NCBI GenBank assembly: GCA_947623455.1
Contig: OX392536.1
Location: 8,489,282 to 8,553,281 of the forward strand
Direction of reading: 5' to 3'
DNA from: Mimachlamys varia
Taxonomy: Eukaryota > Mollusca > Bivalvia > Pectinida > Pectinidae
Length of the DNA: 64,000 bases
Both the position numbers and the translations under genes were made by a program. The notes under the pieces were generated by a model. The model saw only the letters and a program-made list of their open reading frames with translations. It was not told the origin of the DNA and searched no databases. Of the stretch, positions 1 to 46,329 are shown piece by piece. How positions within the stretch are numbered: the first letter of the stretch is position 1; each line of letters starts with the position of its first letter.

Positions 1-121
1 ATAATGTTGTTGAAATCGATTGCCATTAAATAATATATGTAATGAAGGCCGAGTCTGATGCCCAACCAAATTGGCCTAATTATTATACAGAGTCAATAAA
101 ATGAAATTAAACAATTCCTAT

Positions 122-1278
122 AGATTGAACGATAACTGTACTGGTGTTTAAATATAGCTAGAGGATACTGTTTAGCTTGGACGGTAACTGTAGTGGTGTT
201 TTTATAGCTAGTGGATATTGTTAACTTGGACGGTAACTGTAGTGGTGGTTGTATAGCTAGTGGATACTGTTTAGCTTGGACGGTAACTGTAGTGGTGTTT
301 ATATAGCTATTGGATATTGTTTAGCTTGGACGGTAACTGTAGTGGTGTTTATATAGCTATTGGATATTGTTTAGCTTGGACGGTAACTGTAGTGGTGTTT
401 ATATAGCTATTGGATATTGTTTAGCTTGGACGGTAACTGTAGTGGTGGTTATATAGCTATTGGATACTGTTTAGCTTGGACGGTAACTGTAGTGGTGTTT
501 ATATAGCTATTGGATACTGTTTAGCTTGGACGGTTACTGTACTGGTGTTTATATAGCTAGTTGATATTGTTTAGCTTGGACGGTAACTATTGTGGTGGTT
601 ATATAGCTATTGGTTACTGTTTAGCTTGGACGGTAACTGTAGTGGTGTTTATATAGCTAGTGGATATTGTTTAGCTTGGACGGTAACTGTAGTGGTGTTT
701 ATATAGCTATTGGATACTGTTTAGCTTGGACGGTAACTGTAGTGGTGTTTATATAGCTATTGGATACTGTTTAGCTTGGACGGTAACTGTAGTGGTGTTT
801 ATATAGCTATTGGATACTGTTAAGCTTGGAAGGTATCTGTAGTGTTGTTTTTATAGTTATTGGATACTGTTTAGCTTGGACGGTAACTGTAGTTGTGTTT
901 ATATAGCTAGTGGATATTGTTTAGCTTGGACGGTAACTGTAGTGGTGTTTATATAGCTAGTGGATACTGTTTAGCTTGGACGTTAACTGTAGTGGTGTTT
1001 ATATAGCTAGTGGATACTGTTTAGCTTGGACGGTAACTGTAGTGGTGTTTATATAGCTAGTGGATATTGTTTAGCTTGAACGGTAACTGTAGTGGTGTTT
1101 ATATAGCTAGTGGATACTGTTTAGCTTGGACGGTAACTGTAGTGGTGTTTATATAGCTAGTGGATATTGTTCTGCTTGAACGGTAACTGTAGTGGTGTTT
1201 ATATAGCTAGTGGATATTGTTTAGCTTGAACGGTAACTGTAGTGGTGTTTATATAGCTAGTGGATATTGTTTAGCTTA
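122..1278. repeat. 50-bp tandem satellite, ~23 copies
   Basis: The unit is 50 bp with core TTAGCTTGGACGGTAACTGT followed by AGTGGTG, a T-rich step and ATAGCTA. It repeats head to tail with few substitutions, such as CTAT/CTAG and ATACTGT/ATATTGT. No long reading frame crosses it. It ends abruptly near 1278, after which the sequence is unique AT-rich DNA. Bases 1-121 show nothing recognisable except an AATAAA at about 95-100. Confidence 0.95.
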
Positions 1279-1958
1279 TTTGTGACGTAGGTACGTTATA
1301 CCACACCATTGGTTCTGTAACCGGGTGTTATACTTTCCATATAAGGGCGATGGAAATGAACACGTGCATACAATAGTTAGAGAGAGTTGCTATCCTTTAT
1401 ATGAGGCAGTGTAACCGGAAGTTTGTGAGCGATAGAAATGAGTGTCATTTTACCATAACAGCATTTGTAAATATGTATTACTTATATACGCATTTAAACA
1501 GAATGGTTATATCTTTATTTTGTCTTTTTTTTCGAATATTGTTTTAATTACAAGAAGTCAAGTGTTGAAAACAATGAAATTGATGACGTCATTTCACAGA
1601 TAATAACGTCACAATAGCAAATGTTGTTATATAAGGATTGAAAGTCTTTTTTAATTATCATAGCAATATGAAAGTTAAAACAAAATGACTTTCAATCCAT
1701 ATATTTACATTTTTTCTGAAACATTTTTATTAGATCATTTGTTAATATTCATTATAATTTTGTGTTTTGTGTTTGCTTTGTGGTTTTTTGGGTTTTTTTT
1801 TTTAAACGTTTGTAAATTGTTAAAATTCAATAAAAAAAGTAGGTGAAATTTGCTAATGCATTGTAAAAAAACTGTTGTAAATACACTGAATATAAAAAAA
1901 TAAATCATATCTTCCATATTTGAAATATTATTTCATTGTTATTATTACATGAGATACA
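1279..1958. other. Gene-free AT-rich stretch
   Basis: I see no exon, RNA gene or recognised repeat here. Open frames are short and of low complexity (poly-T/poly-A). Confidence 0.6.
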
Positions 1959-2097
1959 AACAGGTTTAATTGAAATATCATTTTCAGGTGCTAACAGGTT
2001 TAATTTGAATATCATATTTCAGATGCTAACAGGTTTAATTTGAATATCATATTTCAGATGCTATCAGGTTTAATTTAAATATCATATTTCAGATGCT
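1959..2097. repeat. 35-bp tandem repeat, 4 copies
   Basis: Four consecutive copies of a unit beginning AACAGGTTTAATTTGAATAT and ending CAGATGCT. The first copy is the most diverged and one base shorter. Confidence 0.9.
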
Positions 2098-2589
2098 AAC
2101 TCTGAATGATTGTTTTTGTAAATGATATTTTCAGAGGAAAGAATTGTCAATAATTAAACCACATAGCACTGAGAATAAGATTAAAACTGGATAAAACACA
2201 ATGTTTACTATGATTTATAATATATACAAGGTTATAAGCAACGTTTTGTTGCTGGTTCGTCTCATTGCTCAACCAAGCTATTATCAAAACTTCTTACTAC
2301 CATTCTTTATACCGTTAAATCAGGGCTTTAGTCTTATTGTGACACCTTATACTCCAGAAGTGGCATCAATAGGATGTGAATTTTGAAAAAAAACTCCAAA
2401 GATCTTCTGATCAGTCTTGAGCACCCCCTTCTCAAAGATGTTTCGTCAAAACATTGATTTTTCCACCCATACCACATACTAAACTGAAAGAACGTCTTTA
2501 GTCCCTCATTATGAGAGCTTTCTTTTCCAGGAAAGGTGAACGGTGACACAAATACATGGTTGTGAGCTATCTTGGAGCATACTTTGAGC

Positions 2590-3235
2590 AAAACACAATA
2601 CAAGCTGGGAAAATAGGAAGATATAGTACGAATGATTGAATTCCTAGTTGACAATATCTTTGTTGAGTTCGAAAGAATGATTTTTCCAACAGACTGTTGG
2701 CATTCTAATGGGAACCAACTGTGCCCCACTTTTGGCTGACTTGTTTTTGTTGTCATACGAGGCTGAATTTGTCGAAGGGCTTATCGGGACGGGTAACAAA
2801 AACCTTGCCAAATCCTTCAATTTTACTTTCAGGTATATCAACGATGCGTTGTCTATAAACAAGACGTTTGCTGACCTGGTCGATCGTATATACCCTACTG
2901 AACTACTTAAACTATGACCAACACGGGCAACTTACTACTAAGCTAAGCTGTATGATAAACGTGACGATTTCGATTTTCCGATCGTGAACTTTCCCCTTCT
3001 TGATAGTAATATCCCTACTTCTCCATCCTATGGTGTTTACATCTCGCAGTTGATTCGTTATTCTAGAGCATGTTCTGAATATCGAGATTTTCGTGATATG
3101 TGTCACCTGTTGACGAACAAACTTACGGCACAGGGATTCGAGAAATGCAGGTTGATGAAGTTTATGGTCGCCATCTTGATATCATCGAGATATATTCTGT
3201 ATCTTCTGGAACACCTGGTCTTATTCTCTTGTACT
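2590..3235 (+). pseudogene. Reverse transcriptase relic (Penelope-like or related)
   Basis: Frames on the + strand contain GTNCAPLLADLFL and, about 45 residues on, RYINDALSIN where a catalytic Y-x-DD box is expected (first D changed to N). Later come LYDKRDDFDFPIVNFPLL, YGVYISQLIRYSRAC and YGRHLDI. I recall this motif order from reverse transcriptases repeated in bivalve and coral genomes; assignment to Penelope-like elements is tentative. The frame is broken by stops and frameshifts, the YxDD box is damaged, and neither an N-terminus nor an endonuclease is visible. It is a dead copy upstream of the kinesin gene. Confidence 0.8.
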
Positions 3236-3620
3236 TTTACGATTGTCTTCATGTAAATCTTCATTTGTTTCTATTTTGCCTCTAGTTTAATCGGTTTTGA
3301 GTTCGGATTATGTTTTTGATGACGCTTTTGTATTCTCTAAAAAGAATTCTAAGGAATTAATATACAATTAACGTTTACTCCTCTTAGTCCACACATTAAT
3401 GTAACGTCCGCTCCATATAAACGAGGCGTGATTAATCGTTGGGGTGGATGTGGTGCGATAAACAACACACGAATTAAATTAAGATCACATATTTATTATC
3501 CACAGCATGGTAAATCAAACAAAGTTAGATATATTCCAAAAGGTACAGGCATTTCATTTTTCTCACTATCGTCGGCGCATTCACACTATAAACATCCACA
3601 CATAAATTCCATCTGGTTAA

Positions 3621-4474
3621 AGGTCCAATATACGTAACTTTCGGCAAAACTTGAAGCGAAAATCAAGCCTAATAACTTATTATATTTATAGACTTAGTTA
3701 AGATTAACTGATATCAGCAATACTTAAGATGAATTCTTTCGCGGTAACCGGTACAGCAGCAGTTGAAACACACTATTTGTAAACAGGTGTAACAAAGTGG
3801 GACTTAGATTTACTGCTGAGGTGTACAAAATCTGGCTTAAAATGAAACACCGGACACAAGGTGTTTGCAATTAGTATAACCGTACCAATAGTAATTAGTT
3901 AGCGGTAATTAGTTCGCGCGGGGTTCATAGGTGGTCAATGGGGCAGTGATCTAACGATAAGATTAGGATCTATCAAACAGCTTCCACATGTCGATCAGGG
4001 TGTTAGAGGAGTAGAAATGTAATTGCAGTCATCTTCAGAGCGTTACATATATGGTAAACTCGGGAGGGGATTGCACTTTGCACACGACCCTCTAGATTCT
4101 GGGAGGGATAAAAAGGGGTTTGGTATAAGGGATGAGAGAGAGCGATACAGACCACGGGAATGGACGGACCGACAATAACTAACATCTGGAGGAACCGATG
4201 AATAAAACTACAGAACTTACCAACAACACTTTGTCACTCTTGCTTTGTTACACAGGCGTCCATTTCGAGCCGTCTTCTACCTTCGGTTTGTTGTTGAAGT
4301 GGGCCCCACCTGAATTATTGTCAATTCTTTGGATTGTTTGTCAAGAGTTTCTTGTTTGTTACCGCTCAGGTTTACTTCGTTTTAGGCTTATTTTTGCATG
4401 GTTATCAACTGGATTTTTTTTTCAGAATTTTTCAGAATCACGAAAATTTCCCTGAAGTTACGTATATTGGGCCT
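3621..4474 (+). mobile_element. TTAA-flanked MITE, copy 1 (carries a solo LTR)
   Basis: Flanked by TTAA at 3617-3620 and 4475-4478. Terminal inverted repeats begin AGGTCCAATATACGTAACTT on the left, and the right end is the inverse AAGTTACGTATATTGGGCCT. The body matches the copy at 25910-26279 and, in inverse orientation, the one at 17348-19414. TTAA duplications are typical of piggyBac-type transposition; no transposase is encoded. The copy is about 390 bp without the 465-bp insertion at 3788-4252. Confidence 0.85.
3788..4252 (+). mobile_element. Solo LTR nested in a MITE
   Basis: A 465-bp insertion begins TGTAACAAAG and ends CTTTGTTACA, i.e. TG...CA with short terminal inverted repeats, and is flanked by a 4-bp direct repeat CAGG (3784-3787, 4253-4256). 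An AATAAA lies at about 4201-4206 near the right end. These are hallmarks of an LTR left by recombination between the two LTRs of a Gypsy- or BEL-type element. Comparison with the uninterrupted MITE copy at 25910 defines the insertion. The strand is inferred from the AATAAA. Confidence 0.75.
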
Positions 4475-4478
4475 TTAA

Positions 4479-5103
4479 TATTTACATCCTATACAGTAAT
4501 CCTCCGTACTCTAACACTACTTGAAAACTCTTTAAGAACTGTCAAAACTCAGTAAAAACTCTGTCAAATCTGTTTAAAATCCGTGTAAAAAATCTCCCTT
4601 TCCAGACCGCGCACCTCTTTTTGTACCCCCTATAATTAGTATGCACTATGGCATCATAGGCTCTAATTATCTGACCAATTACTGACCACTGAGACGATCT
4701 ATATATAGCACAAGGCTGACCACAGGTAAAATTATATACACATGAATCAGCGCGGGCGCTGAAGGATAACGACTGTATTCACGGCATAATTGTTTGGTAG
4801 TGTTCATATAGAAAACTCTAAAGTTCGTAACCTTGTACAAGAGGTGTATTCTAACCCTGTTGTTAAATTAGCAAGCCCAAGGGGGAAAACCCGTAAATAA
4901 CAGAATCTCACTCATAAAAATACTGTAACACATGCTATATTATAAAGTATAATATATAGTATTTAACCCTTGCTAATTATTAAACTACATCCCATATTCT
5001 ATGTTCAACTCACCAATCTTCCCCTTTTTCTCTCGTGGTTAATTTTGATGTCCAATTTTCGGCCTTAGTATTACTGATGGGTCCAAGGTCCATGACACCA
5101 ACA
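4479..5103. other. Gene-free stretch
   Basis: No exon, RNA gene or clear repeat recognised. Confidence 0.5.
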
Positions 5104-5335
5104 CACCATCATCATTTTCATAACTTCCATGCCTCAAATTCAATACATCATCATCATCATCATCATAATCATCATCATCTTTTTTAAATCATAATCAGTT
5201 TCATCATCTATTATTGTCATATGTTCGTGACATCATCATCTTCATCATTATATAACATGATTTCGTCCTCATCAACACATCAACAATGTAACATCATCAT
5301 CATAAGAAAACAACAATCCTTTTTCATCAACATCA
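5104..5335. repeat. ATC/CAT microsatellite
   Basis: Imperfect runs of CAT/ATC trinucleotides, densest at 5145-5180. The open frame through it is low-complexity and not a gene. Confidence 0.9.
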
Positions 5336-6640
5336 TCTCCATCCTCATTTTATTTTCTTTACATTCCTTTCAATATCTGTCCCTTTTAAACAAAAGAAAA
5401 AACTATTATCACCAATGGTAATATAAATGCAATCATTTTCATATACATATGTAACTCTTTTTATTTTAATACAATGATAGAAACAACAAATAATCTCTAC
5501 TATACCAAATAGTCACCGGTGACCCGATTTATATCTATAAAGTTGGTATCCAGTACATTTCTGGCAAGTATATTTTGACATTAATGGTTATCAATGCAAG
5601 GTAAGTCAGATACGGCTTTATACGTCTCTGGGTAAGCATAGATACTTCTCGTCAAAATTAATACAATGTTGGTCAAATTCAATTTCATCGAACTCGAAAT
5701 CAATTTAGACAGAATACATCCGAATGAACGTTAAACAAATACATGTGACGGCACCTAACATGAGTTTTCGATAATCGATACGGAATGTCAAACATGAATT
5801 ATACTGCCCCAGTACAGCTATTTGATCCTTCCAGGACTCATCGCTGATACTAGATGCGCAAAAAATGGGAATCAAAATTACTTTTATGGAGGAGAGTTAC
5901 ATAAAACTCTTACTTTTACCACGGAACTATCCAAGTCCGTCCTTATACGATTTGTTATAGTTGTGGAGCGTGGTTTAATATTGAAATGACAAACGAGTTC
6001 AGCGATGATTTTATATAAAAACGTGTTTTGAGAATATAAAAGGGTGTCCCGGAAGAGTAAATTCCTCCTCCTGTATTACGTGTTATCACGGACTTAGACA
6101 ACAATCTAATCTAAGTCCGTGGTGTTATCAAGCATAAAAACAAATATGTCCGGGAAGGCTAAGTGTACTCAGCATCATTTAGTATTATTGTAAATCTTGC
6201 TAAGGTTACCAAACAATAATAGATAACGACCTATTAAAATACAAGACACGATTGTGTTGAATGAGACATGTGTGGGGTTTTTTTTTGTTTTTTGTTTGTT
6301 TGGTTTTTTTTAAACCTGGTCTTGCTGTTTTTAACATATATAGCCTACAGACCGCATGCATGAATACCAAGTTCCAAAATACCCAGGGGTTACGATCACC
6401 TACGCCAGGGACGTACATGTATATGCCTACGCTTTCTACACCGATGGAAAGTACTATAGTAAAACTATAAAGGTACGCTCAGGTAAAAAAAAAACATAGA
6501 CCAATCGTTAGGCTGATGCCTGTGATTTGAAGATTACAAAGGAGCCGCAATCGACTTCAAAGCTTGTCATTTTTACCGTTATGTGAACACGAGATTCTTT
6601 TGATGTACATGTACCAAAGGGTCGATTCAGTCTGATTGCC
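5336..6640. other. Gene-free stretch with a short hairpin
   Basis: No gene recognised. It contains the CACGGACTTAGA hairpin listed separately, a GGCTTTATACGTCTCTGG motif near 5611, and a T-rich tract at 6276-6315. Confidence 0.5.
6087..6121. repeat. Dispersed hairpin, CACGGACTTAGA type
   Basis: CACGGACTTAGA at 6087-6098 pairs perfectly with TCTAAGTCCGTG at 6110-6121 across an 11-nt loop. The same arms occur at 53329-53356 and in degenerate form near 52838 and 51739. Confidence 0.85.
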
Positions 6641-6760
6641 TCTTCAACAAGGTGGCGTACACGGAGCCTTCAATTTTGCCACGATGTTTTCCAGTAGTGT
6701 AGAGAGTGTATACGTAGGGGATCGCAACCCATGGATCCATATCGAGGATAATTATATCAA
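6640..6760. mobile_element. Fragment related to the 13894-14559 MITE
   Basis: The stretch from GGTGGCG through TTCAATTTTGCCA to GATCGCAACCC and ATATCGAGGAT parallels the right half of the element at 13894-14559. No intact termini were identified. Confidence 0.55.
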
Positions 6761-7401
6761 TGACATAATGAAAAGGTTTCTGATTGAGACTAACAACGGC
6801 TAACACTTACCAGAAGTGGATTTTATCTGTAACCTACATTTTATGTTATGTCGTGTATTTCATAACATTGATTGATCGAATACATTCCGGGCTTTTTAAA
6901 CAAATGTATGTTACTGTAAATACCTCTATTCCTCGTCCTATTATAATAATCAAAAGAGTATTAGTAACTTAAATTGCTTTTATGAATTAAAATAATAATT
7001 TGAAGACATTATATTTCCATGCATAACTTAAAAGAAAATTCTTTTTTGTAAATTCTGTAAAACTCATTCTAAAGGATATCGCATGAAGTTGTCCGGCAAT
7101 TGGGCAAGACACAAAAAAAATCACTTAAAACAGGGACAAATGGGGCCTAAAGCTTTACACATATTATGTCCATACCTACCGGACCTATTATGCCAATGAG
7201 CGCACCAACATAAATCCTTTTTTTGCATCGAAAGAAAGTTTTATACAAGGAACCATTGACTTCTCCGAGGTATAGATTATTTTTTACCTATTTTAAACTT
7301 ATTATAATTTGTTCGATTGAGTCCGCTTCGGTTCGGTTAGTCAGTAGACGAAAATAGGCTAGAGTTATCTCCCGTGCAAGAGCTCTTTGTGGTCGTCGCT
7401 G

Positions 7402-7438
7402 ATTGGTCAACTTCAAAAACAGAGGAGCCAAATTTGAA
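7402..7438 (+). promoter_or_regulatory. Putative cell-cycle promoter: CCAAT box plus CHR-like element
   Basis: ATTGG (an inverted CCAAT box, NF-Y site) at 7402-7406 lies 31 bp upstream of TTTGAA at 7433-7438, which matches the cell-cycle homology region consensus. Both sit 35-75 bp upstream of the kinesin ATG. CCAAT plus CHR pairs are known to drive G2/M genes, including mitotic kinesins, through NF-Y and MuvB complexes. No convincing TATA box is present. The motifs are short, so position and gene identity carry most of the weight. Confidence 0.45.
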
Positions 7439-7474
7439 AACAATCTATTGTAGTGTGGTTCAGCCTTCGTAAAT

Positions 7475-40816
<33,342 letters not shown>

Positions 40817-41757
40817 GTGAGTAATACTTTAGTGACCAGACTGACCAACACTCAGCGTGGCTGGACAGAGTTGGACAAACTACAGCATCTACACAGGTGA
40901 GTAATACTTTAGTGACCAGACTGACCGACACTCAGCGTGGCTGGACAGAGTTGGACAAACTACAGCATCTATACAGGTGAGTAATACTTTAGTGACCAGA
41001 CTTAACGACACTCAGCGTGGCTGGACAGAGTACAACAAATTACAGCATCTACACAGGTGAGTAATACTTTAGTGACCAGACTGACCGACACTCAGCGTGG
41101 CTGGACAGAATTGGACAAACTACAGCATCTACACAGGTGAGTTCCAGCTCTGCCTAGTGGACTCTTGTTGTAGAGGATAATTTGCCGACACTTCAGTCTG
41201 GTAAAGATTTATATCAAACCAAAATTATTTTACTGGATAAGCTATATTTTACACCAACTTCTGAAGATTAAAAAAAACCCAAAAAACATACACACAAAAT
41301 ATATCGTAGATATTGTAGTTTTTAATCAATTTAATTCTTTGCCCGCCGCTGGTGGGAGCTCCCAGCGGGGCATTCCTTAATGTCTGTCACTGCCGGTGAG
41401 AAGTAGGCCCCCTTGATATCAAAAGTACTTTCGTTTTCTAAATATAAGCACATTACATCATTACCCACAATTCCTTAGCCTCGTCTCCAGCAATAACAAA
41501 GATAGATTCCATACTTTCTACAGCACAATTTTCAGTTTATCAAAAAAAAATGTTAGTTGGCCGCATTTGCAGCCATTTTACCAGTGGTGTGATATAAATT
41601 AAGATGTTACAGACTTCGGAGAGTATTTTTAACTGAAAGAATTACCAGTGATGACATTGATCAGGCCTTGATATTCAAGTTGAAAAAATGAAAATACTTA
41701 AATTTGAAATAAGTCGGATGTTTTTCCAAAAAATTACGAAGAGTCTTAGTCTAGGGA

Positions 41758-42297
41758 GATAACTCCATTACACAGCAAGCATAGAGTTAATAACTCCTGG
41801 AAAACATGATGGTTTTGTTCCAGTTATCATCCTCATTAAACAGCAGGCATAAAGTTAATAACTCTTGGAAAACATGATGATTTTGTTCCAGTTATCAGTC
41901 AATAGAGTTAATAACTCCTGGAAAACATGATGGTTTTGTTCCAGTTATCATCCTCATTACACAGCAGGCATAGAGTTAATAACTCCTGGAAAACATGATG
42001 GTTTTGTTCCAGTTATCATCCTCATTACACAGCAGGCATAGAGTTAATAACTCCTGGAAAACATGATGATTTTGTTCCAGTTATCATCCTCATTACACAG
42101 CAGGCAATAGAGTTAATAACTCCTGGAAAACATGATGGTTCTGTTCCAGTTATCATCCTCATTACACAGCAGGCATAGAGTTAATAACTCCTGGAAAACA
42201 TGATGGTTTTGTTCCAGTTATCATCCTCATTACACAGCAGGCATAGAGTTAATAACTCCTGGAAAACATGATGATTTTGTTCCAGTTATCATCCTCA
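41758..42297. repeat. ~68-bp tandem repeat, ~8 copies
   Basis: The unit contains AGTTAATAACTCCTGGAAAA, CATGATGGTTTTGTTCCAG and TTATCATCCTCATTACACAG. One copy is internally deleted near 41898. The first unit is preceded by GGGAGATAACTCCATTACAC, whose inverse occurs near 29047. Confidence 0.93.
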
Positions 42298-45200
42298 CGA
42301 AAATCATTGATGTCCTTGTCATCCTCCTTTCAAAATACACTATTTAAATGAGCGATCAAATCCTCATCACTCACTATGCATTTACATAGAAACTTTAAAC
42401 AATCACTTAACATGAAAATGATATGAGAAATACAAAGATATGATTTAAGTAATTTAAAAAAAATAAACCCTTGCCGTAGATCTAGACTTAAGATAGCTAC
42501 AGTAGTCCTTTAAACGCACGATCCCAAATGTGTTTAAGAGAATCAACATATGTAGGCATATTTGCTAGGTATACGTAGCCCCCCATCCCCGGCTGGCTAT
42601 ATCTACGCTGGAATTCAGGAAAGGAACTTGTTGAACATGTGTTTATATAGACCACCTGATCATGATGAACGGTATAGGTACATAAAGTTCTAGACTCAAG
42701 CCATTCCCTTACTAGGCTCTGTATTAAAATGCCAGTCATTCTAATCTGGGCAAATGTATAAGCTGGTCACAATCTGATCATGATCAATATTAATGATGCA
42801 ATGATGCAAAACCCTATACGATTTGATATTTAGAATACATGACAATGAGAAATTTAGCAAGGTGACAATTATATTTAAGTCGATGATTCAGACTGAAATG
42901 TTTACATGATTTCAGATGGATTTTAAGAAGCCTACATTTTTAGATATTTGAACAGAGACTGTACAGAGATTTAATAACAGTACCAGGTAGAAGACAATTA
43001 CATGTTTGTGTTTAATAACTGTTTCATTTGTCTACATTGATGAAAGGTATTTATTTTAGCTTTGCTGTTTAAGTATTTTTATTGTGATTGTGTAATTGTA
43101 TATTATAAAGATGAATATATATATATACATTGTATAGCACACAGATTACAAAGTTGCCTGAACTTGTTTAACTGTAACAGAAAACAAATAGATTACAGTA
43201 TATGATAACCAAACCAAAACAAATCTATAACACCCCTACATGTCCATATACATGTACAATGTATTAAATATTTACTTTGAATTTTGCAAATTCTGGAGAT
43301 GTTTTTATTAACAGATTCTTGTTTTACCAATTACCAATGATTGAGATCTACACCAGAATATGGACCATTTCATGCATCAGTAGTCACAAATGGCGACCTA
43401 GTGTCAACACTTTGGATAGAATTGTACCAGAGGTCCCCCTTTTGACATGCCTGGACATATAGCTAAATAACATAACTAGTGCTGCACATGTATATTATTG
43501 GCAAGATGTGCACAATGAAGAGAAATTAATAATATATGGTTTGAACAAAATTAAATAAATATTGTCAATCCTGTTCAATTTATACCAAATTATAGCCGCT
43601 GGTCAATAAAGAGTAATTCAAACTATCCGAGTCGACATGCGAAAGTTTGACAACCGCACTTGACTTATACTAACAGATTAATACTTTGATCAAACACCTG
43701 GATTAAACTGTATAGGTAATATTGTAATGGAACGTGGAGTTCTCTCCCTTTATCTGCTAGGACGCTAGCCATTTTTCTGTCTATTTGATTTACTTGCCCT
43801 TTTCGTATTCATTTCCGCCCTTGAGAGAAGCGGCATGGTTTTCAATGGTGATGCTTTTACAACTCCTTTCCAAACCTTAAGCTGTCACAAGACCCCATAC
43901 GTCGTAAGTGAATGTATAAATGTTAACGCAAATTAAATGCATAATGATTGAGGTGAAGCTAATGCTGCTATCTGACTCCAGTTAGCGTGTGCATATTGGT
44001 ATGCATTTATAATTGCCATCATACAGCTGTACTAACAATACTCTGCTTTATTTTCTGGTGTAGTTTATTACATGGCATGTCTTCATAACCGTTATCCAGC
44101 TATTTGAGATATGTATTTCTCAGTATCTCTTACCCTTGCATGTTGTTACACCTACAGTGTGTACAGTAAATGTATGTGGTTATCTATACACTGTATGTAG
44201 GTAATTGAGGTTATGATTAACCAATCTATGATTTGTTCTATGTAGAGGTCTTATGGTATATGTAATTATTAATTATTACAGCTAGACTTATATTTCAACT
44301 GATGTTACCTTTGTATGTTATGTCAGGCTTTACTACTTAATAAAACCTTTTAGACACTGACAGTACAATTTAATCAATTAAGTTATAAATCGGGTATCAG
44401 TGACCAGGCCGCAATTACATAATCAAATATTAACACATTAATACCATGCTATTCAATACGCACTTACCTGTCAGCTGTGTGACACTTAAATTCCGTGCCC
44501 CGATGCTAATAGGTGTCAAAAGATATTTGATTGGCCCGTGCAAATGTTTATATTAACAAGAAAGAAACAACAGTAAAATGTGGTTTATTTATGCACAAAT
44601 TGTTTGAAATCGCTGACAACAATATCACACATGAGTACTACATAAATAGTTAAACACTGATGGTGTGAAAATAGTCCGTTTGCGCAAGATTTGGAAGGCT
44701 AATTGCATCGCTGAGAGTATCAATTACATAAGTTCTGCAATCAAATTGTGTGTTCAAACTATCTGAAACCTGTGTAAGCAAGGTTCCAATTTTCAGTAGT
44801 AAAAAATATATTATTTCTATTGCTCAAACAGTGTTCGAACTTATCAATCTATTCAAACTGACCGAAGGTTTACAGTATCTAATATCATCTTTTAGTGTGC
44901 CTATTATGAACAAAACGGGATGGTCTGCATCAAGTCAGTTTGCAGTGTTCCATTCGAGTAAGTTTTAAATTTCATGTATGGAGTATACGTAATTGTCAAA
45001 TGTCATGGTTTTACTACAGTATAACTTGTCTAAACCGGCCCCTGTCTTATCCGAATCCCTGTCTATTTCGGCCTTACAGTTTTGTTCCAGCATTTCCCTT
45101 TGAACTCATATCAAATCTCTATAAACTGGACACCTGTTAAAATCAGCCAAAACCTTGGGCCTCAATGACATTTGATTTAGACAAATACGCTGTATTTACT

Positions 45201-45660
45201 ATTACTTTGCTAAGTGTACAAACTTAACAGTTCAAGATCGAAGACACTTACTTGAAGCATATTTTTTTTATTATTATTGAATTTGTTACTATAGTTATTA
45301 CATACCGGTAGTTCTGAAATCTGACAGTTATCTCTATCTGTTAACAATTTTTTGTGAAATTCACTGTCCACCCCTCACCCTGTCCTCCTCTTCTTCCTCT
45401 CCTTCCTCCCTCACATGTTTACTGTGCACCCCCTCTCTCTCCTTTTTACCCTAACATGTTTACTGTCCACCAATCTCACCTCGTCCTCTTAATCTCCAGA
45501 TTGTATGTTAAAAAATGAGCGGTTCTGCTGTTTTTAATAAAATTTGGCTGTCAGAGTTTGACACAAGTTTGACGGTCATTTCATATTGCTAGGTTCGAAT
45601 CATTAATTATAAATATTAACTTTATTTATTTCACGACAATTATGAAAAAAGTTATACAAC
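42298..45660. other. Gene-free stretch
   Basis: I found no kinesin exon in the expected phase, no RNA gene and no clear full-length mobile element. A pogo-like end CAGTATAACTTGTCTAAACC lies near 45018, and a pyrimidine-rich tract at 45365-45500. Confidence 0.45.
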
Positions 45661-45684
45661 TTATATATATCCCCCTTGTTGGCC

Positions 45685-45975
45685 CAGATGTTAGTGCGCA
45701 TGAGGTCTTATTGTAGGAGGAAACCGGACTACCCGGAGAAAAATCGTGTGGTTGGGAAGGTGACCCAGAGCGGTTAAGGTGTCCCGACATTCTACCGCTA
45801 GCCCTCCACCTCTGGGTTGCGAGTTTAAATCCAATGACAATGTGGGGCAGTTGCCAGGTACTGACCGTAAGTCGGTGGTTTTTCTCCAGGTACTCTGGCT
45901 TTTCCCCACCTCCAACGCTGGCACATCCTTAAATGACCCTGGCTGTTAATAGGACATAAAACAAAAATAAACCAA
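45685..45975 (+). mobile_element. tRNA-derived SINE
   Basis: The head from about 45770 contains GAGCGGTTAAGGTGTCCCGA (A-box region) and GGTTGCGAGTTTAAATCC (B-box region), then a GTGGTTTTTCTCCAGGTACT body, the CCTTAAATGACCCTGGCTGT module, a TTAATAGGAC step and an A-rich CAAAAATAAACCAAACC tail. Upstream 45715-45750 carries an inverse body fragment, suggesting a second SINE head to head. The minus-strand frame here is an artefact. Confidence 0.78.
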
Positions 45976-46094
45976 ACCAAATGTTTCTGGAAATATTATA
46001 ATGGTCATTATGGTAAAAATATAATGGCTGCCACATCATGCAGAAATTGAATCATATCATGCCTTATATATCTTTGTGTTTCCTTTCTTTTCAG

Positions 46095-46245
46095 AGTGTC
46101 GGAAAGGTTCTTGCAATTAATTCTATCACAAGTGAAGGTGACAAATGTGTCGGATGTTTTCCAGAAGATGGAGGAATCAAACAACCCACACAAAATATAT
46201 GGAATGAAACATGGGCGTGCAAGTGGCCAGAACATTTCAGCCTGA
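46095..46245 (+). CDS. Candidate exon, uncertain
   Basis: Follows a good acceptor (TTTCTTTTCAG). If spliced from exon 14 (phase 2), A completes Arg and 49 codons follow (VSERFLQLILSQVKVTNVSD, VFQKMEESNNPHKI and more) to TGA at 46243. I cannot match this to the kinesin-5 stalk. Another + frame and a minus frame are also open here, so coding status and gene membership are unproven. It could be an alternative 3' end, part of another gene, or chance. Confidence 0.25.
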
Positions 46246-46329
46246 TCATGACTAAATGGACACAGCTTGGTAAAAACCTCAGTAATATGGCCATTTGGCC
46301 TATAACAATATATTGTCAAATATTGTGCT

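Noticed and set aside
45691..45924. 77-codon minus-strand frame
   Set aside because: It lies wholly within a tRNA-derived SINE.
46008..46319. 103-codon minus-strand frame
   Set aside because: No recognised domain, overlaps open + frames, no supporting splice structure; mentioned only as a finding.
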